From Candidatus Bathyarchaeota archaeon (GTDB lineage: Archaea > Thermoproteota > Bathyarchaeia > Bathyarchaeales > SOJC01): a stretch of 5,300 bases of DNA. The stretch covers positions 1-5,300 of the forward strand of contig JAGLZJ010000065.1 of assembly GCA_023131555.1 (NCBI GenBank), written 5' to 3'. The notes under the pieces were generated by a model. That model saw nothing but the letters and a program-made list of their open reading frames with translations. It was not told the DNA's origin and did not search any database. The position numbers and the translations under genes were made by a program. This document shows positions 1 to 5,300 of this stretch, one piece after another (positions within the stretch are counted from its first letter, which is position 1; every line of letters starts with the position of its first letter).

Positions 1-1751
1 TCATTTTTAAAGAGAAGCTGAAGGCGACAAAGAAGCTCTTTCTTCAGAAAGCCGGAATAAAAGCTCTGACTTATATGATGATCACTGTTGCCTTTGTCTT
101 CATAGTTGCCGGTTTCTACTACCTGATCCAGCAGAAGATTCAATGGGATGTGAACGCTGAAAGCCCCCTTGGGGTACCAGTTCAGGATATGTACAGTGGT
201 AACTTCTTGGGATACATCTTGGATTCCTTTGTTTCGATAGGAACGACGACCTTCCTCCCCGCTGGGATGATGCTGATGTTCTTGATACTGGTAGTTGTCA
301 TGGGCCGATTCGGGATAATGGGAGGTGCAAAGGGCGTAGGCGGCGCCAAAGCTACTTCAGTACCAAAGCTTATTGTTGACAACTCCAAGAGAAACGCTCC
401 TTTCCTTGATGCAACCGGCCACGGCTCAGCACAATTGTTTGGAAGCATTGCGTGGGACCCATTACAGACTGGGGGCTTAGGAACCCCTGAACATCAAAGA
501 GTTTCTGCTGGAGACGCACACCGCGCGCATATGGGAATTCTCTACATTGATGAGATAAAGAATCTGAAACCCACCGAAGCGGTAACTCTGTTGACAGTTT
601 TGGAAGACGGGCAACTGCCCATAACCTTGAGGAGCCGTTGGGACGAGGGAAATACGGCCGCGATGGCCGTGGCAACAGCACCGGTTCCTAGCATGTGCTT
701 TCTAGTAGGCGCAGGGAACTTCGACAGCATCGGCAAAATCCACATGGCTTTGATGGACAGAATCTATGGCTACGGAAAAGTCGTTAGAATGAACAACGAC
801 ATGGTAAACACAGTTGAGAACCGCAGAAAGTACGTCCAGTTCATAGCTCAAGAAGTCTCGCGCTTTCATCTGATTCCATTCAGCAGAGAGGCTTGTGAGG
901 AGATAATCGATGAAGGACGACGGCGAAGCAACAAGAGAGCCGGTTTGACTACAAGATTCCGACCTATGATTTCGATAATTAAGACAGCTGCAACTTTGGC
1001 TATTCTGGAAGAATGTGATACGGTTGAGAGACATTACGTTAAAGAAGCAATTGAAAACCATTGTAAGACAATTCAGAAGCAGTTGCTTGAGCATCAGATC
1101 AGCGAGAGAGGCAAGCTTCTGGATATTAGACCAGAGGGCGCGATGCTGGGGCAAATCTATGGCTTAGCAGCAGTCACAGACCCATATAGCGGAGAAATGA
1201 CTGGAAATGTTCTGGCAGTCAAAGGTTTTCTTGAGAAGCGTGATAATGGAAACGGCAAAGACCTAAAAGGCTACTACAAGGTGACCGGGATTGCTAAAGG
1301 TGAACGAGAACGCTTCATCGCTGACTCCGTGGACAAAGTTAGAAGCGTCATCCTCCAGAAGTATGGAGCAGACATTGCTCAAGAATACTTCACTCACTTA
1401 GACTTCGCCCAAGCCTACGGAGTAGACGGACCGAGTGCAGGCGTCACAATGACGATTCTCCTCTGCTCTCTTATAGAAGGAATACCGATACGTCAAGACG
1501 TGGCAGTAACTGGGGAAATAAACGTTGGTGTAAACGGAGAAATACCTGTCACAGCTGTCGGAGGGCTTCATGAGAAGATTAAAGCAGCCGAAGCTTGGGG
1601 ATTCAAGAAAGTCGTAGTCCCTGCGAAAAACTACGAGCATTCGATCGATCCAACAGACTACAAAATCAAAGTTGTGCCCGGCGATGTTCTTGAAGATTTC
1701 CTCAGAGAATGCCAGGTGGACGGGGAAGAATACCCTCTGCGGAGGAGATAG
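1..1751 (+). CDS. lonB: Archaeal LonB-type membrane-anchored ATP-dependent Lon protease (5' end outside window)
   Basis: This is an ATP-driven protease that would unfold and degrade proteins at the cytoplasmic face of the membrane. The frame is open to the window edge (first full codon at 3), so the ATG at 75 is internal and Walker A is lost upstream. Counting residues from that ATG: a membrane segment at 1-20, an approximately 40-residue loop, a second membrane segment at 62-79, the pre-Walker B block DATG...GGLGTPEH (112-140), Walker B ILYIDE with D159/E160, sensor 1 GAGN with N215, a probable arginine finger R229 in DRIYGYG, and sensor 2 around R294/R296. The C-terminal protease domain has DGPSAG with nucleophile S454 and GGLHEKI with catalytic K501, forming the Lon Ser-Lys dyad. 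Membrane segments between Walker A and B are the hallmark of archaeal LonB. The Ser-Lys spacing is 47 residues, against 43 in E. coli Lon (S679/K722). The gene ends at TAG, 31 bp from the convergent AOR gene. The family call is very secure. Confidence 0.96.
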   Translation, partial: IFKEKLKATKKLFLQKAGIKALTYMMITVAFVFIVAGFYYLIQQKIQWDVNAESPLGVPVQDMYSGNFLGYILDSFVSIGTTTFLPAGMMLMFLILVVVMGRFGIMGGAKGVGGAKATSVPKLIVDNSKRNAPFLDATGHGSAQLFGSIAWDPLQTGGLGTPEHQRVSAGDAHRAHMGILYIDEIKNLKPTEAVTLLTVLEDGQLPITLRSRWDEGNTAAMAVATAPVPSMCFLVGAGNFDSIGKIHMALMDRIYGYGKVVRMNNDMVNTVENRRKYVQFIAQEVSRFHLIPFSREACEEIIDEGRRRSNKRAGLTTRFRPMISIIKTAATLAILEECDTVERHYVKEAIENHCKTIQKQLLEHQISERGKLLDIRPEGAMLGQIYGLAAVTDPYSGEMTGNVLAVKGFLEKRDNGNGKDLKGYYKVTGIAKGERERFIADSVDKVRSVILQKYGADIAQEYFTHLDFAQAYGVDGPSAGVTMTILLCSLIEGIPIRQDVAVTGEINVGVNGEIPVTAVGGLHEKIKAAEAWGFKKVVVPAKNYEHSIDPTDYKIKVVPGDVLEDFLRECQVDGEEYPLRRR

Positions 1752-1782
1752 TTGCGCGTGCGGGCAGCGCGGACGAGCTACC

Positions 1783-3909
1783 TCAGTCTGTTTTTCTACG
1801 GATCAGTTCAGTGATCTCTTTGAAGTCAATTCCCAGCGCTTTTATTTTCTGAAGGGTTGGGACTCCGTCTTCACTCCATCCTCGTCTTTCATAAACGGCG
1901 CCCTTCAATCGATCATATTGCGCTTCACGATGTTTTCTTAGGACTTGAATCCTAGTTTCAGCTGTCTTACCTTCCAGATTGTATCCGAGTTCCTCTTTCA
2001 ACTGCTTGTCGTATCGTTCTTTTCGGCTTTCATACTCTTCTTTCGTAACCGGTCCCACTGAACGGTAAGGTATCGTATCATGCTCTCGCTTTCCGAAACC
2101 CATTCTTAAGTTGAATATACGCTGGAAATTGTATACTCTTTCACTTGCCTTTATGATGTCTTCTTCAGTTACCTTTTCTCCTGTTACTGCGAAGAAGAAC
2201 TTGGCGTAATTCTCGACGTGAGCCATGATTTTCGCCGGTTCTTCCATCTTCTTGTTGTCTTCAGGCACAACATCGTTCCACGGAAGCTTGCAGAGTCCAT
2301 TTAAACTGAACCATGTTCGGAACATTGGAAACCAATGCAAGTACTCCGCTTTCTGTTCGAAAGTAGGCATTAGATTGTGAACCATATCGAGAAAAATAAG
2401 CCAGGCTTCGTCATGTTGTGCTCCCTTCAGGGCAAGTCCATATCCTCCTTGCTGCGCTAAAGACTCCTTAGTCACATACTCGGAGAACTCCAAACCCTTG
2501 GCTTCCATTCCGATATCCTCCAACACTGCTAGGTTTGCACCATACTTCTGCTTAAAGTGGTGCTTCATCTTCCGTACGCCTTGACCAACAATTACTCCGA
2601 AGCCATTTCCCTCAGCCATCTGATGTATCAGTGCCATTGCGGCTTCAGCATTGCCAAAACTGAGGTTCAAGCCTTCAGTAGCTTCTCTTTTGATCACTCC
2701 ATTCTCAAAACATTCCATGGCGAAGGCGATGGCTGTGCCTACTGATATTGTGTCGAGACCGTACAAGTCGCAGTAGTAGTTGGCTTCAACAACGTAGTCA
2801 GCGTCAAAAATTCCACAGTTGCTTCCCAGTCCAGCAATCGTTTCGTATTCAGGCCCGTTTACGAAGACCTTCTGTCCTTTGTAAGGGCCAGTCCTAAGTT
2901 CAAAATCCTTGATTCCGTGTGAACATGCCATAGTGCATCCTAACCAGCATCCGTCGAAGCCTTCGTGGAACTTCTTCCGGTACACCTCGCTGCCCAGCCT
3001 TTCAGCTTCAAGGTGACTTCCGAACCTGAAATTGTTGACTGGAAGCAGATCGAATTGATTCATTATTGTTACGAGGTGAGTGGTTCCGACTACTGACATT
3101 TCGTTCTGCTTGGGGTCAAGAGCTCTGATCTCTTGGTTGTAGGTTATCCCCACTTCTTTGAGAAGTTGTTGGTCAGCTGGACCATTAGATTTAGCTGTGA
3201 TTGGACTTGAGTGCCTGACTACTATGGCTTTGATTTTCTTGTTACGCAGGACTGAACCTATTCCGCCTCTTCCCGCTTGCTTGAATCGATGGATTCTCCT
3301 TGCGGAGTCATACCACGAGAAGTTCAGGCAGCCAAAGAGGGTATGTTCTGCTCCTGGTCCAGATGACACCGCTGCGATGCTTCGAGGGTTACCGTCTGCG
3401 TATTTCTCGCTCAAGGCATCTACAATGAACACAGTTTCTGAAGGAAGATTGGAGGCGTCTTCGATTTTCACGCAGGATTCATCCCCGTCTATGAAAATCA
3501 CCACTTCTGAGTCTCCTCGACCTTGAACCTCAAGCGCATCCCATCCTGAGAATTTTAAATAGGGACCGAAGTACCCTCCGGCATTGGAATCCATTACACT
3601 GTTAGTCAAGGGAGAAATGGAGACTGCGATACTCTTTCCGCTTCCTGGATAGATTGGTGTGCCGCCTAAGGGACCGCATGCAATGCAGACCTCGTTTTCC
3701 GGATCATTCCAATGAACGATGCGGTCCTTCGGCAGAGCGTTCCAGAGAAGCCACAGGTTGAAGCCTCGACCTCCAACAAACAAGTCCTTCATGGCTTTTG
3801 ATACAGGCTTGCTCTTCACTTTTCCTGTGGAAAGGTTAACGTAAAGTGTCCGATTGTTGTAGCCTCTTTCAATCCTTGTCGGCTCATAACTGAATGTTGC
3901 GAGAACCAC
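1783..3909 (-). CDS. Aldehyde:ferredoxin oxidoreductase (AOR) family tungsten/molybdopterin enzyme
   Basis: AOR-family enzymes are cytoplasmic. They hold W (or Mo) in a bis-pyranopterin cofactor plus one [4Fe-4S] cluster, and many oxidise aldehydes to acids while reducing ferredoxin. Seen here: an N-terminal AFOR_N-type domain with GGRGF (46-50), the pterin-contact block N109-AGG...GPYLK, GPGAEH (184-189) and GRGGIG (213-218). Then come the cluster cysteines C321, C325 and C329, GPEYET (352-357), the pterin motif D381-LYG-LD, and a distal cluster cysteine C540 in NGLCKLPW. The C-terminal block RRGWSEDGVPT is typical of the family. Oddities are the C-x3-C-x3-C spacing (Pyrococcus AOR has C-x2-C-x3-C), no Asp before GLC, and a charged stretch at about 617-670 that brings the length to 708 (Pyrococcus AOR has 605). 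The start is a GTG with GAGG seven bases upstream, and no other early in-frame start is plausible. No cofactor or tungstate-transport gene is adjacent, so the substrate cannot be named. Confidence 0.95.
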   Translation of the reverse strand: MVLATFSYEPTRIERGYNNRTLYVNLSTGKVKSKPVSKAMKDLFVGGRGFNLWLLWNALPKDRIVHWNDPENEVCIACGPLGGTPIYPGSGKSIAVSISPLTNSVMDSNAGGYFGPYLKFSGWDALEVQGRGDSEVVIFIDGDESCVKIEDASNLPSETVFIVDALSEKYADGNPRSIAAVSSGPGAEHTLFGCLNFSWYDSARRIHRFKQAGRGGIGSVLRNKKIKAIVVRHSSPITAKSNGPADQQLLKEVGITYNQEIRALDPKQNEMSVVGTTHLVTIMNQFDLLPVNNFRFGSHLEAERLGSEVYRKKFHEGFDGCWLGCTMACSHGIKDFELRTGPYKGQKVFVNGPEYETIAGLGSNCGIFDADYVVEANYYCDLYGLDTISVGTAIAFAMECFENGVIKREATEGLNLSFGNAEAAMALIHQMAEGNGFGVIVGQGVRKMKHHFKQKYGANLAVLEDIGMEAKGLEFSEYVTKESLAQQGGYGLALKGAQHDEAWLIFLDMVHNLMPTFEQKAEYLHWFPMFRTWFSLNGLCKLPWNDVVPEDNKKMEEPAKIMAHVENYAKFFFAVTGEKVTEEDIIKASERVYNFQRIFNLRMGFGKREHDTIPYRSVGPVTKEEYESRKERYDKQLKEELGYNLEGKTAETRIQVLRKHREAQYDRLKGAVYERRGWSEDGVPTLQKIKALGIDFKEITELIRRKTD
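1787..1797 (+). terminator. Possible oligo-T terminator for lonB
   Basis: A TTTTT run lies about 40 nt after the LonB stop, inside the 3' end of the convergent AOR gene. Archaeal RNA polymerase often terminates at T-rich stretches without a hairpin. The run is short, so this is only a candidate. If it is used, the lonB transcript would overlap the end of the AOR gene in antisense. Confidence 0.25.
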
Positions 3910-3916
3910 TTTTAAT

Positions 3917-3920
3917 CCTC
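3917..3920 (-). promoter_or_regulatory. Shine-Dalgarno site deciding the GTG start of the AOR gene
   Basis: On the minus strand GAGG is followed by ATTAAAA and then GTG at 3909-3907. The 7-nt spacing is right for a ribosome binding site, and the next in-frame Met is about 40 residues in, after the conserved N-terminal strand. This supports GTG as the true start. Confidence 0.65.
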
Positions 3921-3950
3921 TGAGACGTTGAGTCTGAAACTGGTGTTACT

Positions 3951-3966
3951 CCTAGATAGGCTTTCC
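3951..3966 (-). promoter_or_regulatory. Candidate BRE/TATA promoter of the AOR gene
   Basis: Reading the minus strand, GGAAAG (3966-3961, BRE-like) is followed directly by CCTATCTAGG (3960-3951, a weak TATA-like element). A start about 25 nt downstream would fall near 3931 and give a leader of roughly 21 nt that includes the GAGG ribosome binding site. The geometry is good but the TATA sequence is poor, so this is tentative. No better element is visible in the 165-bp spacer. Confidence 0.3.
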
Positions 3967-3976
3967 GTGCATGCAC
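3967..3976. promoter_or_regulatory. Perfect 10-bp palindrome GTGCATGCAC, possible operator
   Basis: GTGCATGCAC equals its own reverse complement. On the AOR-gene strand it abuts the upstream edge of the BRE-like GGAAAG, a position where archaeal activators such as Lrp-type proteins are known to bind. That it binds a regulator is inference from symmetry and position only. Confidence 0.3.
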
Positions 3977-4074
3977 ATGCAAGCGATTGTAGCGCCAGAC
4001 TTCTCGCGATTGAGCCTATTCGCCTTTCTTTCTTGGAGTGCGCATCCTTCTCCAGCTATGTATGTATGCTTCAG

Positions 4075-4395
4075 CTAGACTTGAAGGAGACCGATGAAGA
4101 TGTTCCATGACACCACGAAACTGTAGAATGCTACAAGAATGATCAGTATGCCTAAGAAGATTCTGCTGGCGAAGAGCCACTCACCCGGTTTGGCAGCTCT
4201 CTTGGCGAAAACGCACAGGACTCCGAAAAGCAGAACAAGCCCGATCTTCAGCCAGGCTGAAAGGAAGATACCCAGCTGTCCCCAGAGGTACAGAGTGAAA
4301 GGATTTGATTCAAACCTTGGATTAGTTGCCAGGATGTCCATCACGTTTAGAAGCAGTAACGATGCAAACCAAGGTCCTAAGGAATGCTTAGCCAT
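4075..4395 (-). CDS. Small multi-pass membrane protein, DUF5658-like
   Basis: This 106-residue protein is almost wholly hydrophobic, and no enzymatic role can be assigned. Membrane segments are likely at about 9-24, 42-64 and 76-102, with short polar links such as KRAAKPGE (65-72). Three spaced polar residues stand out: D20 inside the first segment (NVMDILAT), the pair N31-P32 after E29 (FESNPF), and K50 inside the second segment (AWLKIGL). That D / xNP / K arrangement is what I recall of the DUF5658 family of small archaeal and bacterial membrane proteins of unknown function; the match is from memory. The ATG start is preceded by AGGATGGAG, a purine-rich ribosome binding site. The gene reads in the same direction as the AOR gene, but a 165-bp spacer with its own signals argues against tight coupling. 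It is a convincing coding frame because of its topology and start context. Confidence 0.75.
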   Translation of the reverse strand: MAKHSLGPWFASLLLLNVMDILATNPRFESNPFTLYLWGQLGIFLSAWLKIGLVLLFGVLCVFAKRAAKPGEWLFASRIFLGILIILVAFYSFVVSWNIFIGLLQV

Positions 4396-4425
4396 TCTCC
4401 ATCCTGATAGAATTAGACTCCCAGA

Positions 4426-4442
4426 TACTTATGAATAGTTGC
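4426..4442 (-). promoter_or_regulatory. Candidate TATA promoter of the small membrane protein gene
   Basis: The minus strand reads AACTATTCATAAGTATC, with a TATA-like core TTCATAAGTA at 4436-4427. A start about 25 nt downstream falls near 4405 and leaves a leader of about 10 nt made up of the ribosome binding site. The core departs from the consensus, so confidence is modest. Confidence 0.3.
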
Positions 4443-4673
4443 AGCCCTTTTCAAGCGTGTGTTTTGATCCAGCTAGTTGCTGTCTATGCAGCGACAAGTA
4501 TTATGGATGTTTTTTCATATGTTTCCTTTATCGTCTTCGCCAGCTGGGCGTATTCTTTGAGCGTGATTCTGTTGGTCATAGGGTTCCGCTATATCTATCT
4601 CGTGTCTCAATATATCCGTGCTTTCGAGATTCGATATATTTCAAGATACGATTTTTGGTCTGCCCTAGTATGA
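4431..4673 (+). CDS. Doubtful 80-residue hydrophobic ORF, possible small membrane protein
   Basis: An ATG-to-TGA frame of 80 residues fills most of the gap between two minus-strand genes. Its translation would have two strongly hydrophobic stretches (about 9-40 and 41-60, rich in V, I, F and Y) and a more polar, Arg-containing tail (RAFEIRYISRYDF). I recognise no family. Against it: no ribosome binding site precedes the ATG, its start lies within the promoter candidate of the divergent gene, the + strand here is T-rich (which alone makes a hydrophobic translation), and a second overlapping frame at 4439-4753 is equally open. It is listed because the membrane pattern is coherent and nothing else explains the stretch. 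Confidence 0.25.
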   Translation: MNSCSPFQACVLIQLVAVYAATSIMDVFSYVSFIVFASWAYSLSVILLVIGFRYIYLVSQYIRAFEIRYISRYDFWSALV

Positions 4674-4685
4674 AGTTTGGTGACT

Positions 4686-4705
4686 GCTCTTCAATGGTTA
4701 AGAGC
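4686..4705. repeat. Perfect 6-bp inverted repeat just 3' of the tRNA-binding gene
   Basis: GCTCTT and AAGAGC flank an 8-base loop. The hairpin begins 3 bp beyond the stop codon of the minus-strand gene. It could protect or shape the 3' end of that transcript. No oligo-T run follows on the minus strand, so it is not a classical intrinsic terminator. Confidence 0.4.
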
Positions 4706-4708
4706 TAC

Positions 4709-5035
4709 TCAGCTGATCCTGCTGCCTTCTTTAATGTCCTTCTCGGGTTGTAGACAAATGACATTTCCCGATTCATCTTGAGCAGCGAGGATCATGCACT
4801 GAGATTCCACGCCCATGAGCTTCCGTCGCTCAAGGTTCAGGAGAAAAGCGAATTTTCTGTCCTTCAAATCCTCTGGTTTATACCAATTCAGCAGCCCAGC
4901 TACGGCTTGTCTCTTCTCTTCTCCGAAGTCTACGACCATCCTTATGAGATTTCTTGAGCCATGGATCTGTTCTGCTTCTAACACGCGCCCTATTCTCATG
5001 TCGAGTTTTTGGAACTCCTTGAAAGAAATTTCCAT
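4709..5035 (-). CDS. Stand-alone tRNA-binding OB-fold protein (MetRS-beta / CsaA / Trbp111-like)
   Basis: This 108-residue protein is one tRNA_bind OB-fold domain. Related domains bind the outside corner of tRNA, either fused to or working with methionyl-tRNA synthetase (MetRS C-terminal domain, Trbp111) or as the CsaA protein, and usually act as homodimers. Visible landmarks are FQKLDMRIGRV (8-18), GSRNLIRMVVDFG (26-38), RQAVAGL (42-48), Y52-KPEDL, LLNLERRKLMG (65-75) and VESQCMILAA (76-85). The GSRNL form, instead of the ADKL of bacterial proteins, fits archaeal stand-alone versions as I recall them. C80 stands where many relatives have Gly (SQGM). The length matches Trbp111-size proteins. 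I chose ATG at 5035 over an in-frame TTG at 5044: homologues begin about here, and GTTGAT four bases upstream resembles the archaeal GGTGAT ribosome binding site. No MetRS gene is in the window, so a role as a MetRS subunit is inference. Confidence 0.9.
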   Translation of the reverse strand: MEISFKEFQKLDMRIGRVLEAEQIHGSRNLIRMVVDFGEEKRQAVAGLLNWYKPEDLKDRKFAFLLNLERRKLMGVESQCMILAAQDESGNVICLQPEKDIKEGSRIS

Positions 5036-5077
5036 CTGGATCAACTCTGGGATGCTGGACTCATGTTTAGGGATCTA

Positions 5078-5093
5078 GAACTTATCCTTTTTC
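5078..5093 (-). promoter_or_regulatory. Candidate BRE/TATA promoter of the tRNA-binding gene
   Basis: The minus strand reads GAAAAAGG (5093-5086, BRE-like) and then ATAAGTT. A start about 25 nt downstream would fall near 5056, giving a leader of about 20 nt that carries the GTTGAT ribosome binding site before ATG 5035. The TATA part is off consensus. Confidence 0.35.
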
Positions 5094-5120
5094 TATCATG
5101 TGATTGCGTGCGTGCATTAG

Positions 5121-5137
5121 GGGGAAAAAAATATAGT
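5121..5137 (+). promoter_or_regulatory. BRE/TATA promoter of the HAD hydrolase gene
   Basis: GGGGAAAAAAATATAGT is a purine-rich BRE-like run leading into an AATATAGT TATA box. Its centre is about 35 bp from the ATG at 5168, which puts the transcription start near 5158-5160 and leaves a leader of about 8-10 nt. No ribosome binding site is visible before the ATG, consistent with an almost leaderless archaeal mRNA. This is the best promoter in the window. Confidence 0.6.
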
Positions 5138-5167
5138 AATTAGGAACACACCGATTTATTGAATCAA

Positions 5168-5300
5168 ATGGATACTGGTAGACGTGCAGCTGAAGCCGTG
5201 CTCTTCGATTTGGGTGGGACGCTGATCAAGACAAGTGAGATTCCAACAGTCCTCAAGCGAGTTCTTCAGCATCAAGGGATAAGTCGCTCCTTGGAAGAGA
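5168..5300 (+). CDS. HAD-superfamily hydrolase, N-terminal fragment (3' end outside window)
   Basis: The first 44 codons of a haloacid-dehalogenase-fold hydrolase are present, and the window ends mid-gene. Residues 11-20 read VLFDLGGTLI, the HAD motif I hairpin, in which D14 would be the nucleophile that forms the aspartyl-phosphate intermediate. The second Asp of the usual DxDGT motif is G16; DLGGT forms are widespread in HAD subgroup I proteins of unassigned substrate. The following helix (PTVLKRVLQHQGISRSLEE) looks like the start of the helical cap usual in that subgroup. The ATG at 5168 lies downstream of a good TATA box with no ribosome binding site, and the seven to nine residues before the hydrophobic strand are an ordinary lead-in. 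Motifs II-IV lie outside, so substrate and activity cannot be told. It is divergent from the tRNA-binding gene across 132 bp. Confidence 0.85.
   Translation, partial: MDTGRRAAEAVLFDLGGTLIKTSEIPTVLKRVLQHQGISRSLEE

Larger units (their letters stand above)
4396..4708. other. 313-bp stretch without a confident gene
   Basis: Between the membrane protein gene and the tRNA-binding gene I see only the TATA candidate near 4430, the doubtful 80-codon frame, several TATAT-containing words (about 4590-4640) and the hairpin at 4686-4705. I find no tRNA, no rRNA fragment and no repeat array. The TATAT words could act as promoter elements on either strand, but no downstream gene is placed to use them. Confidence 0.5.

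Noticed and set aside
75..77. ATG at 75 as the start of the Lon protease
   Set aside because: The frame is open upstream to the window edge, and the ATPase Walker A that must precede the membrane segments is missing, so the gene begins outside the window.
1752..1782. GC-rich GCGC...GCGC inverted repeat between the convergent lonB and AOR genes
   Set aside because: The stem is only four to five base pairs and no T-run follows on the minus strand; GC-rich short sequence gives such pairs by chance, so I do not call it a terminator.
4057..4068. Three tandem TATG units downstream of the small membrane protein gene
   Set aside because: Twelve bases of simple repeat is too short to suggest a repeat element or phase-variable tract, and it lies outside any coding frame.
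4069..4086. CTTCA...TGAAG inverted repeat across the stop codon of the small membrane protein gene
   Set aside because: The five-base stem with an eight-base loop is within chance expectation, and no T-run follows.
3928..4110. 60-codon + strand frame in the spacer upstream of the AOR gene
   Set aside because: It lies over the promoter region and the end of the small membrane protein gene, has no convincing start signal, and its translation resembles no protein family.
4439..4753. 104-codon + strand frame overlapping the 3' end of the tRNA-binding gene
   Set aside because: The translation is Cys/Phe/Ser-rich without a coherent pattern, has no ribosome binding site, and overlaps a well-supported gene on the other strand.
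1..5300. CRISPR array, transposon, prophage or defence island
   Set aside because: There are no repeated spacers, terminal inverted repeats, transposase or integrase motifs, or defence-protein motifs on either strand; the recognisable genes are ordinary cellular ones.

Overview
The window looks archaeal. Its clearest gene is a membrane-anchored LonB-type Lon protease, in which two membrane segments interrupt the AAA+ module. Next to it is an aldehyde:ferredoxin oxidoreductase (AOR) family tungsto-/molybdopterin enzyme, an anaerobe's gene. A stand-alone tRNA-binding OB-fold protein of the kind archaea carry beside MetRS, a DUF5658-like small membrane protein, and BRE/TATA-like promoter elements with short leaders fit the same picture. 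The base composition is moderate. An uncultured anaerobic archaeon, possibly of the TACK/Bathyarchaeia kind, is my inference; nothing here fixes the lineage.

Layout: (1) 1-1751, + strand: LonB, its 5' end (including Walker A) lying outside the window. (2) 1783-3909, - strand: a 708-residue AOR-family protein, convergent with LonB across only 31 bp. (3) 3910-4074: a spacer holding a Shine-Dalgarno site, a weak promoter candidate and a perfect 10-bp palindrome upstream of the AOR gene. (4) 4075-4395, - strand: a 106-residue multi-pass membrane protein. (5) 4396-4708: 313 bp with no confident gene; it holds a doubtful 80-codon hydrophobic reading frame on +, a promoter candidate for the membrane protein, and a perfect 6-bp-stem hairpin. 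(6) 4709-5035, - strand: the tRNA-binding domain protein. (7) 5036-5167: a divergent promoter region. (8) 5168-5300, + strand: the N-terminus of a HAD-superfamily hydrolase, cut by the window end.

The genes do not form an obvious pathway or operon: strands alternate, spacers carry their own promoter-like signals, and the products serve protein quality control, redox metabolism and translation. I see no CRISPR array, transposon, tRNA, phage gene or defence cassette, and I do not think the window holds a new multi-gene system. The points worth a second look are local: a C-x3-C-x3-C cluster motif, a missing Asp at the pterin-binding motif and a charged insertion in the AOR protein; a four-residue insertion between the catalytic Ser and Lys and a long extracytoplasmic loop in LonB; and the palindrome next to the AOR promoter candidate.
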